64,000 bases of DNA from Aureimonas sp. SK2 (GTDB lineage: Bacteria > Pseudomonadota > Alphaproteobacteria > Rhizobiales > Rhizobiaceae). Position numbers and translations under genes: made by a program. Below, piece by piece: positions 19,143 to 28,449 of this stretch. The notes beneath the pieces were generated by a model. That model worked only from the letters and a program-made list of their open reading frames with translations. It did no database searches and was not told where the DNA came from. The stretch covers positions 41,670 through 105,669 of the forward strand of contig NZ_JAPZDS010000016.1 in the NCBI RefSeq assembly GCF_029813115.1. The letters are read 5' to 3'. Numbering within the stretch: position 1 is the stretch's first letter; every line of letters starts with the position of its first letter.

Positions 19143-19796
19143 TCAGAACTTCAGAGCGAGGCCGGCCCGGATCGAGTGCTCGTCGAAGCCGGAGGAGACG
19201 GTGACGTTGCCGAGGTCGTAGTCCTTGGACTCGAAGTCGGAATAGCGATACTCGACGCGCGAGGTCACGCTGTCGGTGACCTTCGCCTCGACGCCCGCGC
19301 CGAGCGTGTAGCCGACATGGGTCTTGTCGTCCGACACGTTGCCGAGCGACAGCTCCTTGTTGGCGACGGCGACGCCGCCCGTGGCGAACAGCATGATCGG
19401 ATCCCAAGCCACGCCGACCAGCGCGCGCAGGGAGCCGAAGGCCGTCGAGTCTGCCGAAATCGGCACGCCGGTGGCGACGTTGAAGCCGCCGGCGGAGAGG
19501 TCGAACGCGCCCAAATCGGCCTCTGCGCCGTAGACGAGCGCGCCGTTCTGCAGCGTGTAGCCGGTATAGACGCCGCCCACCACGCCGTCGCCGTCGAACT
19601 TGGCGCCGCCGGACTGGTCGACATTGGCGAAATTGTATCCGACGAAGCCGCCGGCATAGGGACCGGACCAGGTATAGACCGAGGCTTCCGGCGCATAGGC
19701 GGGCGTCGGCTCCGCCACCACGGCGTCGGCGGCGAAAGCCTGCGCCGTCGGCAGCATCACGATTGCACTCAAGGCCAAGGTGCGGAACACCTTCAT
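19143..19796 (-). CDS. Outer membrane beta-barrel protein, Omp25/31-like
   Basis: 217-aa protein with signal peptide (FRTLALSAIVMLPTAQAFAAD, cleavage after AFA near 23) and the alternating pattern of a small beta-barrel, ending in Phe (LALKF) as barrel substrates of the BAM complex do. The block WSGPYAGGFVGYNFA and the later YTLGAGVEAKV and VEYRYSDF are typical of the Omp25/Omp31/RopB family of Rhizobiales. Probably an abundant structural porin-like surface protein. The start at 19796 follows GGAG; the open frame upstream to 20684 is antisense to uvrC and was ignored. Confidence 0.9.
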   Translation of the reverse strand: MKVFRTLALSAIVMLPTAQAFAADAVVAEPTPAYAPEASVYTWSGPYAGGFVGYNFANVDQSGGAKFDGDGVVGGVYTGYTLQNGALVYGAEADLGAFDLSAGGFNVATGVPISADSTAFGSLRALVGVAWDPIMLFATGGVAVANKELSLGNVSDDKTHVGYTLGAGVEAKVTDSVTSRVEYRYSDFESKDYDLGNVTVSSGFDEHSIRAGLALKF

Positions 19797-20171
19797 GGTC
19801 CAACTCCGAAGAAGGCGACGCTCATGCCTTCCGACTACGATCGACTGACGCAACGCCGACAGAGCCTCGGCGTTCCGGTGCCGGCTACGCTCTTGAGACA
19901 AGCGCTCCGAAATCCGATGCCTCATGTAAGCGGCCGAGGCCCCCTTCGCCAATTGCACGGCGGTGACACTCGCTTTTTTCTCTGGCCGCGCTAACGGCTT
20001 TTCCGCCTTCGTCGCGCCGGATTGCCCCTGCAAAGCGCGGACATGGTGAATCATATAAGGGGAAGCGCGGCGCAGGACGCGGCCCGCCGGGCGGCTCCGT
20101 TTCGGCGCAGGCGCTATCGGTCCCTTCCGCGGGGCCGAGGCATCCAACCCCGCTTTCCCGGCGAAGACGAC
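19797..20171. other. 375-nt intergenic region between divergent porin and uvrC genes
   Basis: No gene is recognisable here. The frame of uvrC stays open back to 20022, but its codons give an Arg-rich peptide unlike UvrC. On the minus strand TTGGCG at 17-18 nt from a TTACAT/TACATG box could be a weak porin promoter. A run of six T at about 19974-19979 precedes CTCTGG without a clear stem. Confidence 0.5.
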
Positions 20172-22229
20172 ATGGCAGAAGAACTGGCACCCGAGATCGA
20201 CGACGACTTCGACGGAGAGGACGACTTCGCCGAACCCGAGATGGACGCGGGTGCGGAAACGAGCACGGCCGCCTCGCTGGTCGCCGCGATCGAATGGCAC
20301 GACGGCGGCCGCGAGGTCGATCAGACGCTCATCGGCGCCGAGCTGATCTCCGAGTTCCAGAAGCGGCTGCCCAACAGCCCCGGTGTCTACCGGATGTTCG
20401 ACGAGGCGAACGAGGTTCTCTACGTCGGCAAGGCGAAGTCGCTGAAGAAGCGGGTGGCGAGCTACACGCGCCTGGCCGGCCACAACAACCGGATCATGCG
20501 GATGATCCGGGCGACGCGGCACATGGAGTTCGTCACCACGCGGACGGAGACGGAGGCGCTTCTCCTCGAGGCGAACCTCATCAAGCGTCTGCGTCCGCGT
20601 TTCAACGTCCTGATGCGGGACGACAAGTCGTTTCCCTACATCCTCGTCTCGGACGACCACAAGGCGCCGGCCATCTTCAAGCACCGCGGCGCGCGCTCGC
20701 GGAAGGGCAGCTATTTCGGCCCCTTCGCCTCCGGCGGCGCGGTGGGGCGCACGGTGGCCTCGCTTCAGCGCGCGTTCCTGCTTCGCACCTGCACAGACAG
20801 CGTGTTCGAGACGCGCACCCGCCCCTGCCTCCTCTATCAGATCAAGCGCTGCGCCGGCCCGTGCACCGGCGAGATCTCGCTGGAGGGTTATGCCGGGCTG
20901 GTCGGCGAGGCGAAGGCGTTCCTGTCCGGCAAGTCGGGCCAGGTGAAGCAGTCCATCGCCCGCGCCATGCAGGAGGCCTCAGACGACCTCGATTTCGAGC
21001 GCGCGGCGGTCTACCGCGACCGCCTGTCGGCGCTGTCGCATATCCAGTCGCACCAGGGCATCAACCCGCATGGCGTGGAGGAAGCCGACGTCTTCGCCAT
21101 CCATCAGGAGGGCGGGCTGACCTGTATCCAGGTCTTCTTCTTCCGCACCGGCCAGAACTGGGGCAACCGCGCCTACTTCCCGAAGGCCGACCCCTCGCTG
21201 GAGCCCGGCGAGGTGCTGGGCGCCTTCCTGGCGCAGTTCTACGACGACAAGCCACCCGCCGCGCTCATCCTGCTCCCCGTCGATGTCGAGGACCGGGAGC
21301 TCCTGTCCGACGCGCTGTCGGCCAAGGCAGAGCGCCGGGTCGAGATCGCGGTCCCGAAACGCGGCGAGAAGAAGGACCTCGTCGACCACGCCACCAGCAA
21401 CGCCCGCGAGGCGCTGGGACGGCGGCTTGCCGAGACCTCGTCGCAGGCGCGCCTTCTTGCGGGGCTGAAGGAGACGTTTGGGCTGGATCAGGTGCCGCGG
21501 CGCATCGAGGTCTTCGACAACTCGCATATCATGGGCACCAACGCAGTCGGTGCGATGATCGTCGCCGGGCCGCAGGGCTTCGCCAAGAGCCAGTACCGCA
21601 AGTTCAACATCCGCGGCACCGACATCACCCCGGGCGACGACTTCGGCATGATGCGCGAGGTGATGACGCGGCGCTTCTCCCGGCTCATCAAGGAGCACGG
21701 CGATGCCGGCCCGCAACCGGCCGCGCCCATCGACGCGGATGCCGACGAGCCGGTCGAGGCGGCGGAGATGCCGGCCTGGCCCGACCTCGTGCTGATCGAC
21801 GGCGGCAAGGGGCAGATTTCGGCGGTGCGCACCATCCTCGGCGAGCTCGGCATCGCCGACAAGGTGACGACGATCGGCGTCGCCAAGGGTGTCGACCGCG
21901 ACGCCGGGCGCGAGCGGTTCATCGTGGAAGGGCGCGAGCCCTTCTCGCTGCCGCCGCGCGACCCGGTCCTCTACTTCCTGCAGCGCCTGCGCGACGAGGC
22001 GCACCGCTTCGCCATCGGCACTCACCGCGCGAAGCGGAAGAAGGAACTGACCAAGAATCCGCTGGACGAGATCGGCGGGATCGGCCCCTCGCGCAAGCGG
22101 GCGCTGCTCCACCATTTCGGGACGGCCAAGGCGGTCTCGCGCGCGGCCTTCGACGACCTTCTCAAGGTGGAGGGCATTTCGGCGGCGATGGCGCGGTCGA
22201 TCTACGACCATTTCCACGAGCGTCAGTAG
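20172..22229 (+). CDS. uvrC: Excinuclease ABC subunit C
   Basis: 685-aa incision subunit of nucleotide excision repair, acting with UvrA and UvrB on damaged DNA. Domains in order: GIY-YIG endonuclease (GVY at 71-73, YVG at 84-86, conserved RPRFN further on), a cysteine-containing segment ([17 protein letters not shown]), the UVR motif, the RNase H-like second nuclease ([27 protein letters not shown]), and tandem HhH at the end ([14 protein letters not shown]). A 60-residue, highly acidic N-terminal extension precedes the GIY-YIG domain. Start at 20172 follows GGCGAAGACG; a weak site, but the acidic leader begins MAEELAPE as in related species. Confidence 0.97.
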   Translation: MAEELAPEIDDDFDGEDDFAEPEMDAGAETSTAASLVAAIEWHDGGREVDQTLIGAELISEFQKRLPNSPGVYRMFDEANEVLYVGKAKSLKKRVASYTRLAGHNNRIMRMIRATRHMEFVTTRTETEALLLEANLIKRLRPRFNVLMRDDKSFPYILVSDDHKAPAIFKHRGARSRKGSYFGPFASGGAVGRTVASLQRAFLLRTCTDSVFETRTRPCLLYQIKRCAGPCTGEISLEGYAGLVGEAKAFLSGKSGQVKQSIARAMQEASDDLDFERAAVYRDRLSALSHIQSHQGINPHGVEEADVFAIHQEGGLTCIQVFFFRTGQNWGNRAYFPKADPSLEPGEVLGAFLAQFYDDKPPAALILLPVDVEDRELLSDALSAKAERRVEIAVPKRGEKKDLVDHATSNAREALGRRLAETSSQARLLAGLKETFGLDQVPRRIEVFDNSHIMGTNAVGAMIVAGPQGFAKSQYRKFNIRGTDITPGDDFGMMREVMTRRFSRLIKEHGDAGPQPAAPIDADADEPVEAAEMPAWPDLVLIDGGKGQISAVRTILGELGIADKVTTIGVAKGVDRDAGRERFIVEGREPFSLPPRDPVLYFLQRLRDEAHRFAIGTHRAKRKKELTKNPLDEIGGIGPSRKRALLHHFGTAKAVSRAAFDDLLKVEGISAAMARSIYDHFHERQ

Positions 22230-22347
22230 GTCCGTGAGGGTCTATTTCGCCCGCCGATGTTGACGGGCGGAGCCCGCCGCGTTTGAACAGCCGTAACAAG
22301 ACGCGCGTATCCCTCGGCCGACTCGTCCCTCCAACCGGACCGATCTC

Positions 22348-22929
22348 ATGGCATCCCAGGCGTACAGCCTCCCCAACATCCTGACCTACGCCCGGATCGC
22401 CGCCGTTCCCCTCGTGGTTCTCTGCTTCTTCGTGGAAGGCCGCCTCCATGGCTCCGACACCGCACGCTGGACGGCCCTCGGGCTCTTCGTGGCGGCGAGC
22501 GTGACGGACTGGCTGGACGGCTATCTCGCCCGCGCCTGGCAGCAGACCTCAACCATCGGGCGCATGCTGGACCCGATCGCCGACAAGCTGCTTGTCGCCG
22601 CCGCGCTGCTGGTCCTAGCCGCCGACGGCACCATCGCCGGCTGGACGATCTGGGCCGCGATCGTGATCCTCTGCCGCGAGATCCTCGTCTCGGGGCTCCG
22701 CGAGTATCTTGCGGAGCTGAAGGTCTCAGTGCCCGTCACCCGGCTCGCGAAGTGGAAGACGGCGACGCAGATGGTCGCCATCTCCTTCCTCCTGGCGGGG
22801 CCGGCGGGCGACCAGCTCGTGCCGTTCGTGACGCAGGCGGGCATCCTGCTTCTCTGGATCGCCGCGATCATCACGCTTTACACCGGCTACGATTACTTCC
22901 GCGCCGGCCTGCGCCATATCGACGTCTGA
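22348..22929 (+). CDS. pgsA: CDP-diacylglycerol--glycerol-3-phosphate 3-phosphatidyltransferase
   Basis: 193-aa inner-membrane enzyme making phosphatidylglycerol phosphate. The CDP-alcohol phosphotransferase motif D-G-x2-A-R-x8-G-x3-D-x3-D is complete: DGYLARAW, then GRMLDPIADK. Four to five membrane helices are visible (about 12-30, 38-55, 85-115, 145-180). It begins SLPNILTYARIAAVP, the typical N-terminus. Downstream of uvrC by 118 nt and followed by moaD on the same strand, a conserved alphaproteobacterial order. Confidence 0.96.
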   Translation: MASQAYSLPNILTYARIAAVPLVVLCFFVEGRLHGSDTARWTALGLFVAASVTDWLDGYLARAWQQTSTIGRMLDPIADKLLVAAALLVLAADGTIAGWTIWAAIVILCREILVSGLREYLAELKVSVPVTRLAKWKTATQMVAISFLLAGPAGDQLVPFVTQAGILLLWIAAIITLYTGYDYFRAGLRHIDV

Positions 22930-22968
22930 CACCGGACGGAGCCGTCCGGGATTCGGGAGGCTTGGATC

Positions 22969-23220
22969 ATGAAGATCGTCTATTTCGCCTGGGTCCGCGA
23001 GCGGATCGGCATGGGGGAGGAAGAGGTCGCCCTGCCTGCCGGCATCGTCACGGTGGACGACCTGCTTCACTGGCTGAAAGGTCGCGGCGACAACTACGCG
23101 GCGGCGCTCCAGGCGCCGGAGATGATCCGCGTCGCCATCGACCAGGAGCACGTGCCCCATTCGCAGCCGATCGGGAACTGCACGGAGATCGCGCTCTTCC
23201 CACCGATGACGGGCGGCTGA
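22969..23220 (+). CDS. moaD: Molybdopterin synthase small subunit MoaD
   Basis: 83-aa ubiquitin-like sulfur carrier that ends in Gly-Gly (MTGG), the tail that is thiocarboxylated by MoeB and delivers sulfur to precursor Z. The beta-grasp fold signature IVYFAWVRERIG opens the protein and ALFPPMTGG closes it. GGGAGG lies at good spacing before the ATG. The moaE start follows 1 nt after the stop, so the two subunits are translationally coupled. Molybdopterin made here could serve the oxidoreductase at 13468-15573. Confidence 0.96.
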   Translation: MKIVYFAWVRERIGMGEEEVALPAGIVTVDDLLHWLKGRGDNYAAALQAPEMIRVAIDQEHVPHSQPIGNCTEIALFPPMTGG

Positions 23221-23221
23221 G

Positions 23222-23683
23222 ATGGACGCCGTATCCGTCGCCGTCCAGAAGGGTCGGATCGATCTCGCGGAGGAAACGCGTCGCGCGGCGCCGGGCGGCG
23301 ATGCGGGCGCCGTGGTGACCTTCGCAGGCTACTGCCGGGACGAAGGCGGCCGGCTCCGGGCGCTGGAGATCGAGCACTATCCCGGCATGGCCGAGCGCGC
23401 GATCCGGATGATCGCCGAAGAGGCGACCCGTCGCTGGCCGGTGCTCGGCCTGCGCTGCATCCACCGCTACGGCATGATCGGGCCGGGCGAGGAGATCGTC
23501 TTCGTCGCCTGCGCCTCGGTCCATCGGCAGGCCGCCTTCGAGGCGGCGAGCTTCGTCATGGACTTCATGAAGTCGAAGGCTCCCTTCTGGAAGCGCGAGC
23601 ACCTCGCCGACGGCACGACCGGCGGCTGGGTGGAGGCGAAGGACACGGACGACCTCGCCGCCGACCGCTGGCACCGGCTCTAG
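23222..23683 (+). CDS. moaE: Molybdopterin synthase catalytic subunit MoaE
   Basis: 153-aa large subunit of molybdopterin synthase. Family features visible: GAVVTFAGYCRD near residue 30-41, ALEIEHYPGMAE, IHRYGMIGPGEEIVFVACAS, and the active-site FMKSKAPFWKRE with two catalytic-region lysines. Length is normal. It forms a hetero-tetramer with MoaD, encoded 1 nt upstream. Convergent with the ParA-like gene, with 3 nt between stops. Confidence 0.96.
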   Translation: MDAVSVAVQKGRIDLAEETRRAAPGGDAGAVVTFAGYCRDEGGRLRALEIEHYPGMAERAIRMIAEEATRRWPVLGLRCIHRYGMIGPGEEIVFVACASVHRQAAFEAASFVMDFMKSKAPFWKREHLADGTTGGWVEAKDTDDLAADRWHRL

Positions 23684-23686
23684 CGT

Positions 23687-24430
23687 TCAAGCGAAGGCAT
23701 ACCGTTCCGCGCGGGCGGGGACGGTCGGCTTGAGAAGTGGCATCTCGTCCGCCAACCGGCGCACCTCCATTGAGCGCGCCGGCCGACGAAGGCCGTAGAG
23801 ATCGAGTTCGAACAGCAGGTTCTCCGCCTCGACCCGCGCCCTGGCAAGGCCGGGCGCCTCGTCATCGCCGAGCGTATGCACGGTGCCGCCGACAAGGAAC
23901 GGCGCCTCGAAGGCGGCCCGAAGCGACAGCCCGGCTGGCAGGCGAACCGTGCGGCGCTCGCGAAGCTGACCTTCGACCGCACGTGCGATCCGGCTCGGGA
24001 TCTGCGTCACGGCGGTCGCGACGAACGCGCGGCCTCCCGGTTTGCGCCTTTCGATCTGGTCGATCAGTCGGTCGGTTTCGATCGCGGCCGAGACCGAAAG
24101 CGGCGAAAAGCGCACGGGAACCAACGCCATGTGCGACATCTCGAAGGCGGCACGCAGACGGTCCCGCTTGAAGCCGGCATCGATGACCACGGTGCGCCCG
24201 TGCCGCCGGGCGTTGTGGACGAGCTCCCGCAGATGGTCGCCGTCGGTGCATCGGGCAACGGATATCAGGTCGGGCCGGCCGGGGCGGTGCGACCAGCGAA
24301 CGAGATCGGGGTTGCGGGCCGCATCCACCAGGAGAACGGAGCAGCCGGCATCGGCCAGGGTTCCCGCCAGCGTCAGCGCGAGCGTGGAACTGCCGCCGCT
24401 GCGCACACTCCCGATGGCGATCACCGCCAT
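23687..24430 (-). CDS. ParA/MinD-like protein with a shortened, degenerate P-loop
   Basis: 247-aa protein with the overall ParA layout: first strand and P-loop (residues 1-20), then CSVLLVDAARNPDLVRW (switch-like segment with D36), TVVIDAG (Walker B-like strand), and the helix that follows with SPLSVSAAIETDRLID. The canonical K-G-G-x-G-K-T is replaced by S-G-G-S-S-T at 11-16, which aligns best as a loss of the GK pair; the signature lysine at the start is also Ser. ATP binding in the usual manner is therefore doubtful. About 35 residues at the C-terminus are Arg-rich. GGGG precedes the ATG. No parB or centromere-like partner is adjacent, so it is an orphan; chromosome partition, septum or signalling roles are all open. 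Confidence 0.8.
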   Translation of the reverse strand: MAVIAIGSVRSGGSSTLALTLAGTLADAGCSVLLVDAARNPDLVRWSHRPGRPDLISVARCTDGDHLRELVHNARRHGRTVVIDAGFKRDRLRAAFEMSHMALVPVRFSPLSVSAAIETDRLIDQIERRKPGGRAFVATAVTQIPSRIARAVEGQLRERRTVRLPAGLSLRAAFEAPFLVGGTVHTLGDDEAPGLARARVEAENLLFELDLYGLRRPARSMEVRRLADEMPLLKPTVPARAERYAFA

Positions 24431-24596
24431 TTCGATCCCCCTGTCTCGACCCGCGCCCTATCCGTTCGAATCGTCCACCGCGTTGCTCGCGTCCCGACTG
24501 CTATTCATCCCGACGACACATAGGCAGACAACCCTTTGCGAAGATGGCGGAAACATCGCTCCTGCCCCGGCAACCGGCATGATGCGCGCGCGCAAC

Positions 24597-24630
24597 AAAA
24601 AGGCGGCGGACCTTACGGTCCACCGCCTTT
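24597..24630 (-). terminator. Rho-independent terminator of ndk
   Basis: On the minus strand, a stem of about 14 bp (AAGGCGGTGGACC with GGTCCGCCGCCTT, one mismatch) closes a 4-nt GTAA loop and is followed by a run of T. It lies 21 nt beyond the ndk stop codon. One of the clearest terminators in the window. Confidence 0.88.
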
Positions 24631-24651
24631 CGAAGAGTTAGTCGGGTGGTG

Positions 24652-25074
24652 TCAGCCGACGATCTCGGTCTCGGAGAACCAGTAGGCGATCTCTTCCTTG
24701 GCGGTCTCGGCGGCATCGGAGCCGTGGACCGAGTTCTCGCCGATCGAGAGCGCGTGCACCTTGCGGATCGTGCCTTCGGCGGCCTGCGTCGGGTTGGTGG
24801 CACCCATCAGCTCGCGATTGCGCGAGATGGCGTTCTCGCCTTCCAGAACCTGGACGATCGTCGGACCGGCCGACATGGACTCGACCAGCTCGCCGAAGAA
24901 GGGGCGCTCCTTATGGACGGCGTAGAAGCCTTCGGCCTCGCGGCGGCTCATCCAGACGCGCTTGGAAGCGACGACGCGCAGGCCACCCTCTTCCAGCATC
25001 TTGGTGATCGCGCCCGTGAGGTTGCGACGGGTCGCGTCGGGCTTGATCATGGAGAAGGTGCGTTCGATCGCCAT
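24652..25074 (-). CDS. ndk: Nucleoside diphosphate kinase
   Basis: 140-aa housekeeping kinase that equilibrates NTP and NDP pools using a phospho-histidine: H117 in ENSVHGSD. The N-terminal [14 protein letters not shown] and the ATP-binding [14 protein letters not shown] block are as in other bacteria. Length is exact for the family. It has its own promoter-like sequence (25114-25142) and a strong terminator, so it is probably a single-gene transcript. Confidence 0.98.
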   Translation of the reverse strand: MAIERTFSMIKPDATRRNLTGAITKMLEEGGLRVVASKRVWMSRREAEGFYAVHKERPFFGELVESMSAGPTIVQVLEGENAISRNRELMGATNPTQAAEGTIRKVHALSIGENSVHGSDAAETAKEEIAYWFSETEIVG

Positions 25075-25113
25075 CGGCCGTAGTCCTTATCGAAAGGGCT
25101 GAAGATGGCGCGC

Positions 25114-25142
25114 TCTATAGCTGCCGCCCTGCGCTGCGGCAA
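25114..25142 (-). promoter_or_regulatory. Candidate sigma-70 promoter of ndk
   Basis: Minus-strand TTGCCG (25137-25142) and TATAGA (25114-25119) are separated by 17 nt, about 40 nt before the ndk ATG. The -10 box is the best in the region. Confidence 0.5.
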
Positions 25143-25156
25143 GGCGGCCCGGCATG

Positions 25157-25852
25157 TCACGCGACGGCGGGCAGACTGCGCCCGATCCCGCCATGCAGGT
25201 CGAGGCAGCGCTCGAACCAGTCGCGGATCGGATCCTCGGCCTCGAAGAAGCCGAAGGTCGAGATACAGCGTAGCCACTGAAAGGCGCCGAACACGATGTA
25301 GTCGGCGAACATAGGCCCTTCGCCCGCCAGGAACGGCTGCCGGCGCAAGGTGGCTCTTAAAGGCTCGAGCGATTTCGACACCGTCGCGCGCTTCTCCTCG
25401 CTCCGCCCGTCCTGCACCGCCTCGATCGGCTTGCCAAAGGTCCGCTCGCGGCTGGCCCGGAAGAAGGCTTGGTTCTCCTCGTCCTGGAAGGCGTGGATCT
25501 CCATGATCGTCGCCTTGACGATGGCCGGATGCAGCGTGCGCTGCGACCAGCTTTCCACGAAGCGCGCGAGCGCACGTCCGCTCGATCCCTCGAAGAGCGC
25601 GGGCCGGTCGGGATAGGCGTCGTCTAGATACTCGGCGATGGCGAAGCTGTCCTGCACCACGCGGTCGCCGTCGCGGATCACCGGCACCGTGCGTCCGCCG
25701 CCACCCTCGATGTCGGCCACCTCGACGAAGCGCACGGGCACGGTCTCGAAATCGAGCCCCTTGTGGGCGAGCGCCATGCGCGCCTTCCAACAATGCGGCG
25801 AGAACGGCCGCGAAGGATCGCTGCCGACGAGGTCGTAGAGGCGTATGGTCAT
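25157..25852 (-). CDS. Glutathione S-transferase family protein
   Basis: 231-aa GST. The N-terminal domain has RPFSPHCWKARMALAHKG around 14-31, with Ser and Cys where glutathione is activated, and the glutathione-binding GRTVPVIRDGDRVVQDSFAIAEYLDDAYP (about 52-80) without gaps; the C-terminal helical domain contains ADYIVFGAFQWLR. The start at 25852 (MTIRLYDL) was preferred to a frame open far upstream that is antisense to DinB. Related GSTs act in stress protection or beta-etherase-like reactions; no substrate can be given. Confidence 0.9.
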   Translation of the reverse strand: MTIRLYDLVGSDPSRPFSPHCWKARMALAHKGLDFETVPVRFVEVADIEGGGGRTVPVIRDGDRVVQDSFAIAEYLDDAYPDRPALFEGSSGRALARFVESWSQRTLHPAIVKATIMEIHAFQDEENQAFFRASRERTFGKPIEAVQDGRSEEKRATVSKSLEPLRATLRRQPFLAGEGPMFADYIVFGAFQWLRCISTFGFFEAEDPIRDWFERCLDLHGGIGRSLPAVA

Positions 25853-25882
25853 CGGTGATTCTCCCGGCTGGAGCCTTCCGCT

Positions 25883-26389
25883 TTGTATCACGAACAGTTC
25901 CTCGCTCTCGCCGCCTACAACCGATGGGCCAACGGCAGGCTCTATGGGGCCGCCGAGGCCCTGACGTCCGAGCAATTCCATGCGGATCGCGGCGTGTTCT
26001 TCCGTTCGTTGAGCGGCACGCTGAACCACCTTCTGTGCGCGGACCGGATCTGGTTGCGCCGGCTTACGGGCTCGGGCGACGCACCGGATCGGCTCGATGC
26101 CATCCTCTTCGAAGATCTGGAACCGCTTTCCAGGGCGCGCCGCGCCGAAGACGAGCGGCTGGAGGACTACGTCATGGGTCTGACCGAGGCCGACCTTGCG
26201 GCCACCTTCCGCTATTCGCCGATCACCCGACCGGGCGTCATCGAAGGTCGGATCGGACCGACACTGCTCCACGTCTTCAACCACCAGGCCCATCATCGCG
26301 GGCAGGCTCATGCCGTGATCACCGGTTTCGGGCATGGGGGACCGAGCATGGATCTCGTCGCCTTTCTGCGCGAGACCGGCCGCGGCTGA
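25883..26389 (+). CDS. DinB family protein
   Basis: 168-aa four-helix-bundle protein of the DinB/YfiT-like superfamily. Histidines that bind the metal can be seen at the second helix (GTLNHLLCADRIW) and in the HVFNHQAHHRGQAHAV motif near residue 130-145, the family's hallmark. The start is TTG at 25883, just after GGAG, and is the only start that keeps the first helix (QFLALAAYNRWANGRLY). Some relatives are thiol S-transferases using bacillithiol or mycothiol; function here is unknown. Divergent from the GST gene with 30 nt between starts. Confidence 0.9.
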   Translation: MYHEQFLALAAYNRWANGRLYGAAEALTSEQFHADRGVFFRSLSGTLNHLLCADRIWLRRLTGSGDAPDRLDAILFEDLEPLSRARRAEDERLEDYVMGLTEADLAATFRYSPITRPGVIEGRIGPTLLHVFNHQAHHRGQAHAVITGFGHGGPSMDLVAFLRETGRG

Positions 26390-26441
26390 CGGCCGTCCGC
26401 TCCGTCTTTCGCCGACGCCGCAAACATGGCAAAAGCCCGCC

Positions 26442-28340
26442 ATGCTCCAGATCACCGACCTGTCCGCGCGCGTCGCGGGCCGCCTCCTCATCGATCACGC
26501 CAACCTGTCGATCCCGGCCGGGACGAAGGCGGGGCTCGTCGGGCGGAACGGTGCGGGCAAGTCGACGCTGTTTCGCGTGATCACGGGCGATCTCGCGTCG
26601 GAAAGCGGCGGCGTCTCCATTCCTCGCAACACGCGCATCGGACAGGTGGCGCAGGAGGCGCCGGGTACGGAACAGTCGCTGCTGGATGTCGTGCTGGCCG
26701 CCGACCTCGAACGCGTGGCGCTGCTCCAGGAGGCCGAGACGGCCTCCGATCCGCAGCGCATCTCCGAGATCCACCTGCGGCTCGCCGACATCGAGAGCCA
26801 TTCGGCCGAGGCTCGCGCCGCCGCGATCCTCGACGGCCTCGGCTTCGACGCCGCCGCGCAGGCGCGGCCCGTCTCGTCCTTTTCCGGCGGCTGGCGCATG
26901 CGCGTCGCGCTGGCGGCGGTCCTGTTCTCGCGGCCCGACCTCCTGCTGCTGGATGAGCCGACCAACTATCTTGATCTCGAAGGCACGCTCTGGCTGGAGA
27001 ACTTCGTCTCCCGCTACCCCTACACCGTGCTGATCATCAGCCACGATCGCGACGTCCTCAACAACGCCGTCAACGCGATCATCCATCTCGACCAGAAGAA
27101 GCTCGTCTTCTATCGCGGCGACTACGACAGCTTCGAGCGCCAGCGCGCGGAAAAGCTCGAGCTGCTCGGCAAGGCGATCGCCAAGCAGGACGCCGCGCGC
27201 AAGCATATGGAGGCCTTCGTCGAGCGCTTCCGCGCCAAGGCCTCGAAGGCCCGGCAGGCACAGTCGCGCCTCAAGGCGCTGGAGCGGATGAAGCCGCTCC
27301 AGGCGATCGTGGAAGAGCATGTCACGCCTTTCGTCTTCCCGAAGCCCGAAAAGATCCTCGCCTCGCCGATCATCCGCATGGAAGGCGTCTCGGTCGGCTA
27401 CTCGCCGGAGCGCTCGATTCTGCGCGGGCTCGACATCCGCATCGACGCCGACGACCGGATCGCGCTGCTCGGCGCCAACGGCAACGGCAAGTCCACTTTC
27501 GCCAAGCTGATCGCCGAGCGCCTCCATGCCCAGCGTGGGACGGTGACGCGCGCGCCGGGCCTGAAGATCGCGATGTTCGCGCAGCATCAGATCGACGACC
27601 TGCGCCCCAACGAGACGGCCGTCCAGCACGTGCGCCGCTTCATGCCCGATGCGCCGGAAGCCAAGGTCCGCGCGCGGGTCGCGCAGATGGGCCTGCCGAC
27701 GCAGAAGATGGACACGGTGGCCGACAGCCTCTCCGGTGGCGAGAAGGCGCGTCTCCTGATGGGCCTCGCTACGATCGACGCGCCCAACCTTCTGATCCTC
27801 GACGAGCCGACCAACCACCTCGACATCGAGGCGCGCGAAAGCCTGGTGCATGCGCTGAACGACTTCCCCGGCGCCGTGATCCTGATCAGCCACGACCGGC
27901 ACATGGTCGAGGCGACCATGGACCGGCTCTGGATCGTCGGCGACGGAACCGTGTCGCGCTACGACGGCGACCTCGACGACTACAAGAAGCTGATCCTCTC
28001 GGGCGCGCGCGCCGGCGGCGGCAACCAGGGCGAACTCGTGAACGAGGCGCCCGCGGCCACCGTCTCGAAAGTCGATCAGCGGCGACAGGCGGCCGAGAAG
28101 CGCGAGGCGCTCAAGCCCCTGAAAAAGAAGATCACGGCGCTGGAGGTGCAGATGTCGCGCCTTCAGGCGACCATCAAGGACCTCGACGAGAAGCTCGCCG
28201 ACCCCGCGCTCTATACCCGCGATCCGGCGAAGGCGGCGGATCTCGGACGCCAGAAATCGGCGGCCGAAAAGACGCTGGAGAAGTGCGAGGCTGAGTGGCT
28301 CGAGTTCACCGAAGAGCACGACGCCGCGATGGCGGACTGA
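26442..28340 (+). CDS. ABC-F family ATPase (YheS/Uup-like)
   Basis: 632-aa soluble protein with two ABC ATPase domains and no membrane helices. First Walker A GRNGAGKST (near 34-42), signature FSGGWRMRVALA and Walker B LLLLDEPTNYLD; second Walker A GANGNGKST near residue 345, signature LSGGEKARLLMG and LLILDEPTNHLD. The charged P-site linker (about 225-300, rich in Lys/Arg/Glu) and a C-terminal coiled coil are present. ABC-F proteins act on ribosomes to resolve stalls or confer resistance; the length and linker resemble YheS. The start at 26442 (MLQITDLS) opens the first beta strand. Confidence 0.92.
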   Translation: MLQITDLSARVAGRLLIDHANLSIPAGTKAGLVGRNGAGKSTLFRVITGDLASESGGVSIPRNTRIGQVAQEAPGTEQSLLDVVLAADLERVALLQEAETASDPQRISEIHLRLADIESHSAEARAAAILDGLGFDAAAQARPVSSFSGGWRMRVALAAVLFSRPDLLLLDEPTNYLDLEGTLWLENFVSRYPYTVLIISHDRDVLNNAVNAIIHLDQKKLVFYRGDYDSFERQRAEKLELLGKAIAKQDAARKHMEAFVERFRAKASKARQAQSRLKALERMKPLQAIVEEHVTPFVFPKPEKILASPIIRMEGVSVGYSPERSILRGLDIRIDADDRIALLGANGNGKSTFAKLIAERLHAQRGTVTRAPGLKIAMFAQHQIDDLRPNETAVQHVRRFMPDAPEAKVRARVAQMGLPTQKMDTVADSLSGGEKARLLMGLATIDAPNLLILDEPTNHLDIEARESLVHALNDFPGAVILISHDRHMVEATMDRLWIVGDGTVSRYDGDLDDYKKLILSGARAGGGNQGELVNEAPAATVSKVDQRRQAAEKREALKPLKKKITALEVQMSRLQATIKDLDEKLADPALYTRDPAKAADLGRQKSAAEKTLEKCEAEWLEFTEEHDAAMAD

Positions 28341-28367
28341 CACGTTGGGGAAATGGTTCACAAGTCC

Positions 28368-28396
28368 TTGAGATGACCCTCGGGCGGCGCTAGCTT
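28368..28396 (+). promoter_or_regulatory. Candidate sigma-70 promoter for the alpha/beta hydrolase gene
   Basis: TTGAGA (28368-28373) and TAGCTT (28391-28396) with 17-nt spacing, about 54 nt before the hydrolase start. Found by eye. Confidence 0.4.
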
Positions 28397-28449
28397 TCCG
28401 TCGTGGCGGCAGGAGATTGGGTCGGAAGCCGCCCGAAGGGCGATTCGTC

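Noticed and set aside
19143..20684. Porin gene extended to 513 aa through the upstream region
   Set aside because: The extra part is antisense to uvrC and lacks a signal peptide; the true signal peptide begins at 19796.
24431..24596. Promoter before the ParA-like gene (TTGTCT and an AT-containing box on the minus strand)
   Set aside because: The -10 box is poor and the spacing ambiguous; evidence too weak to list.
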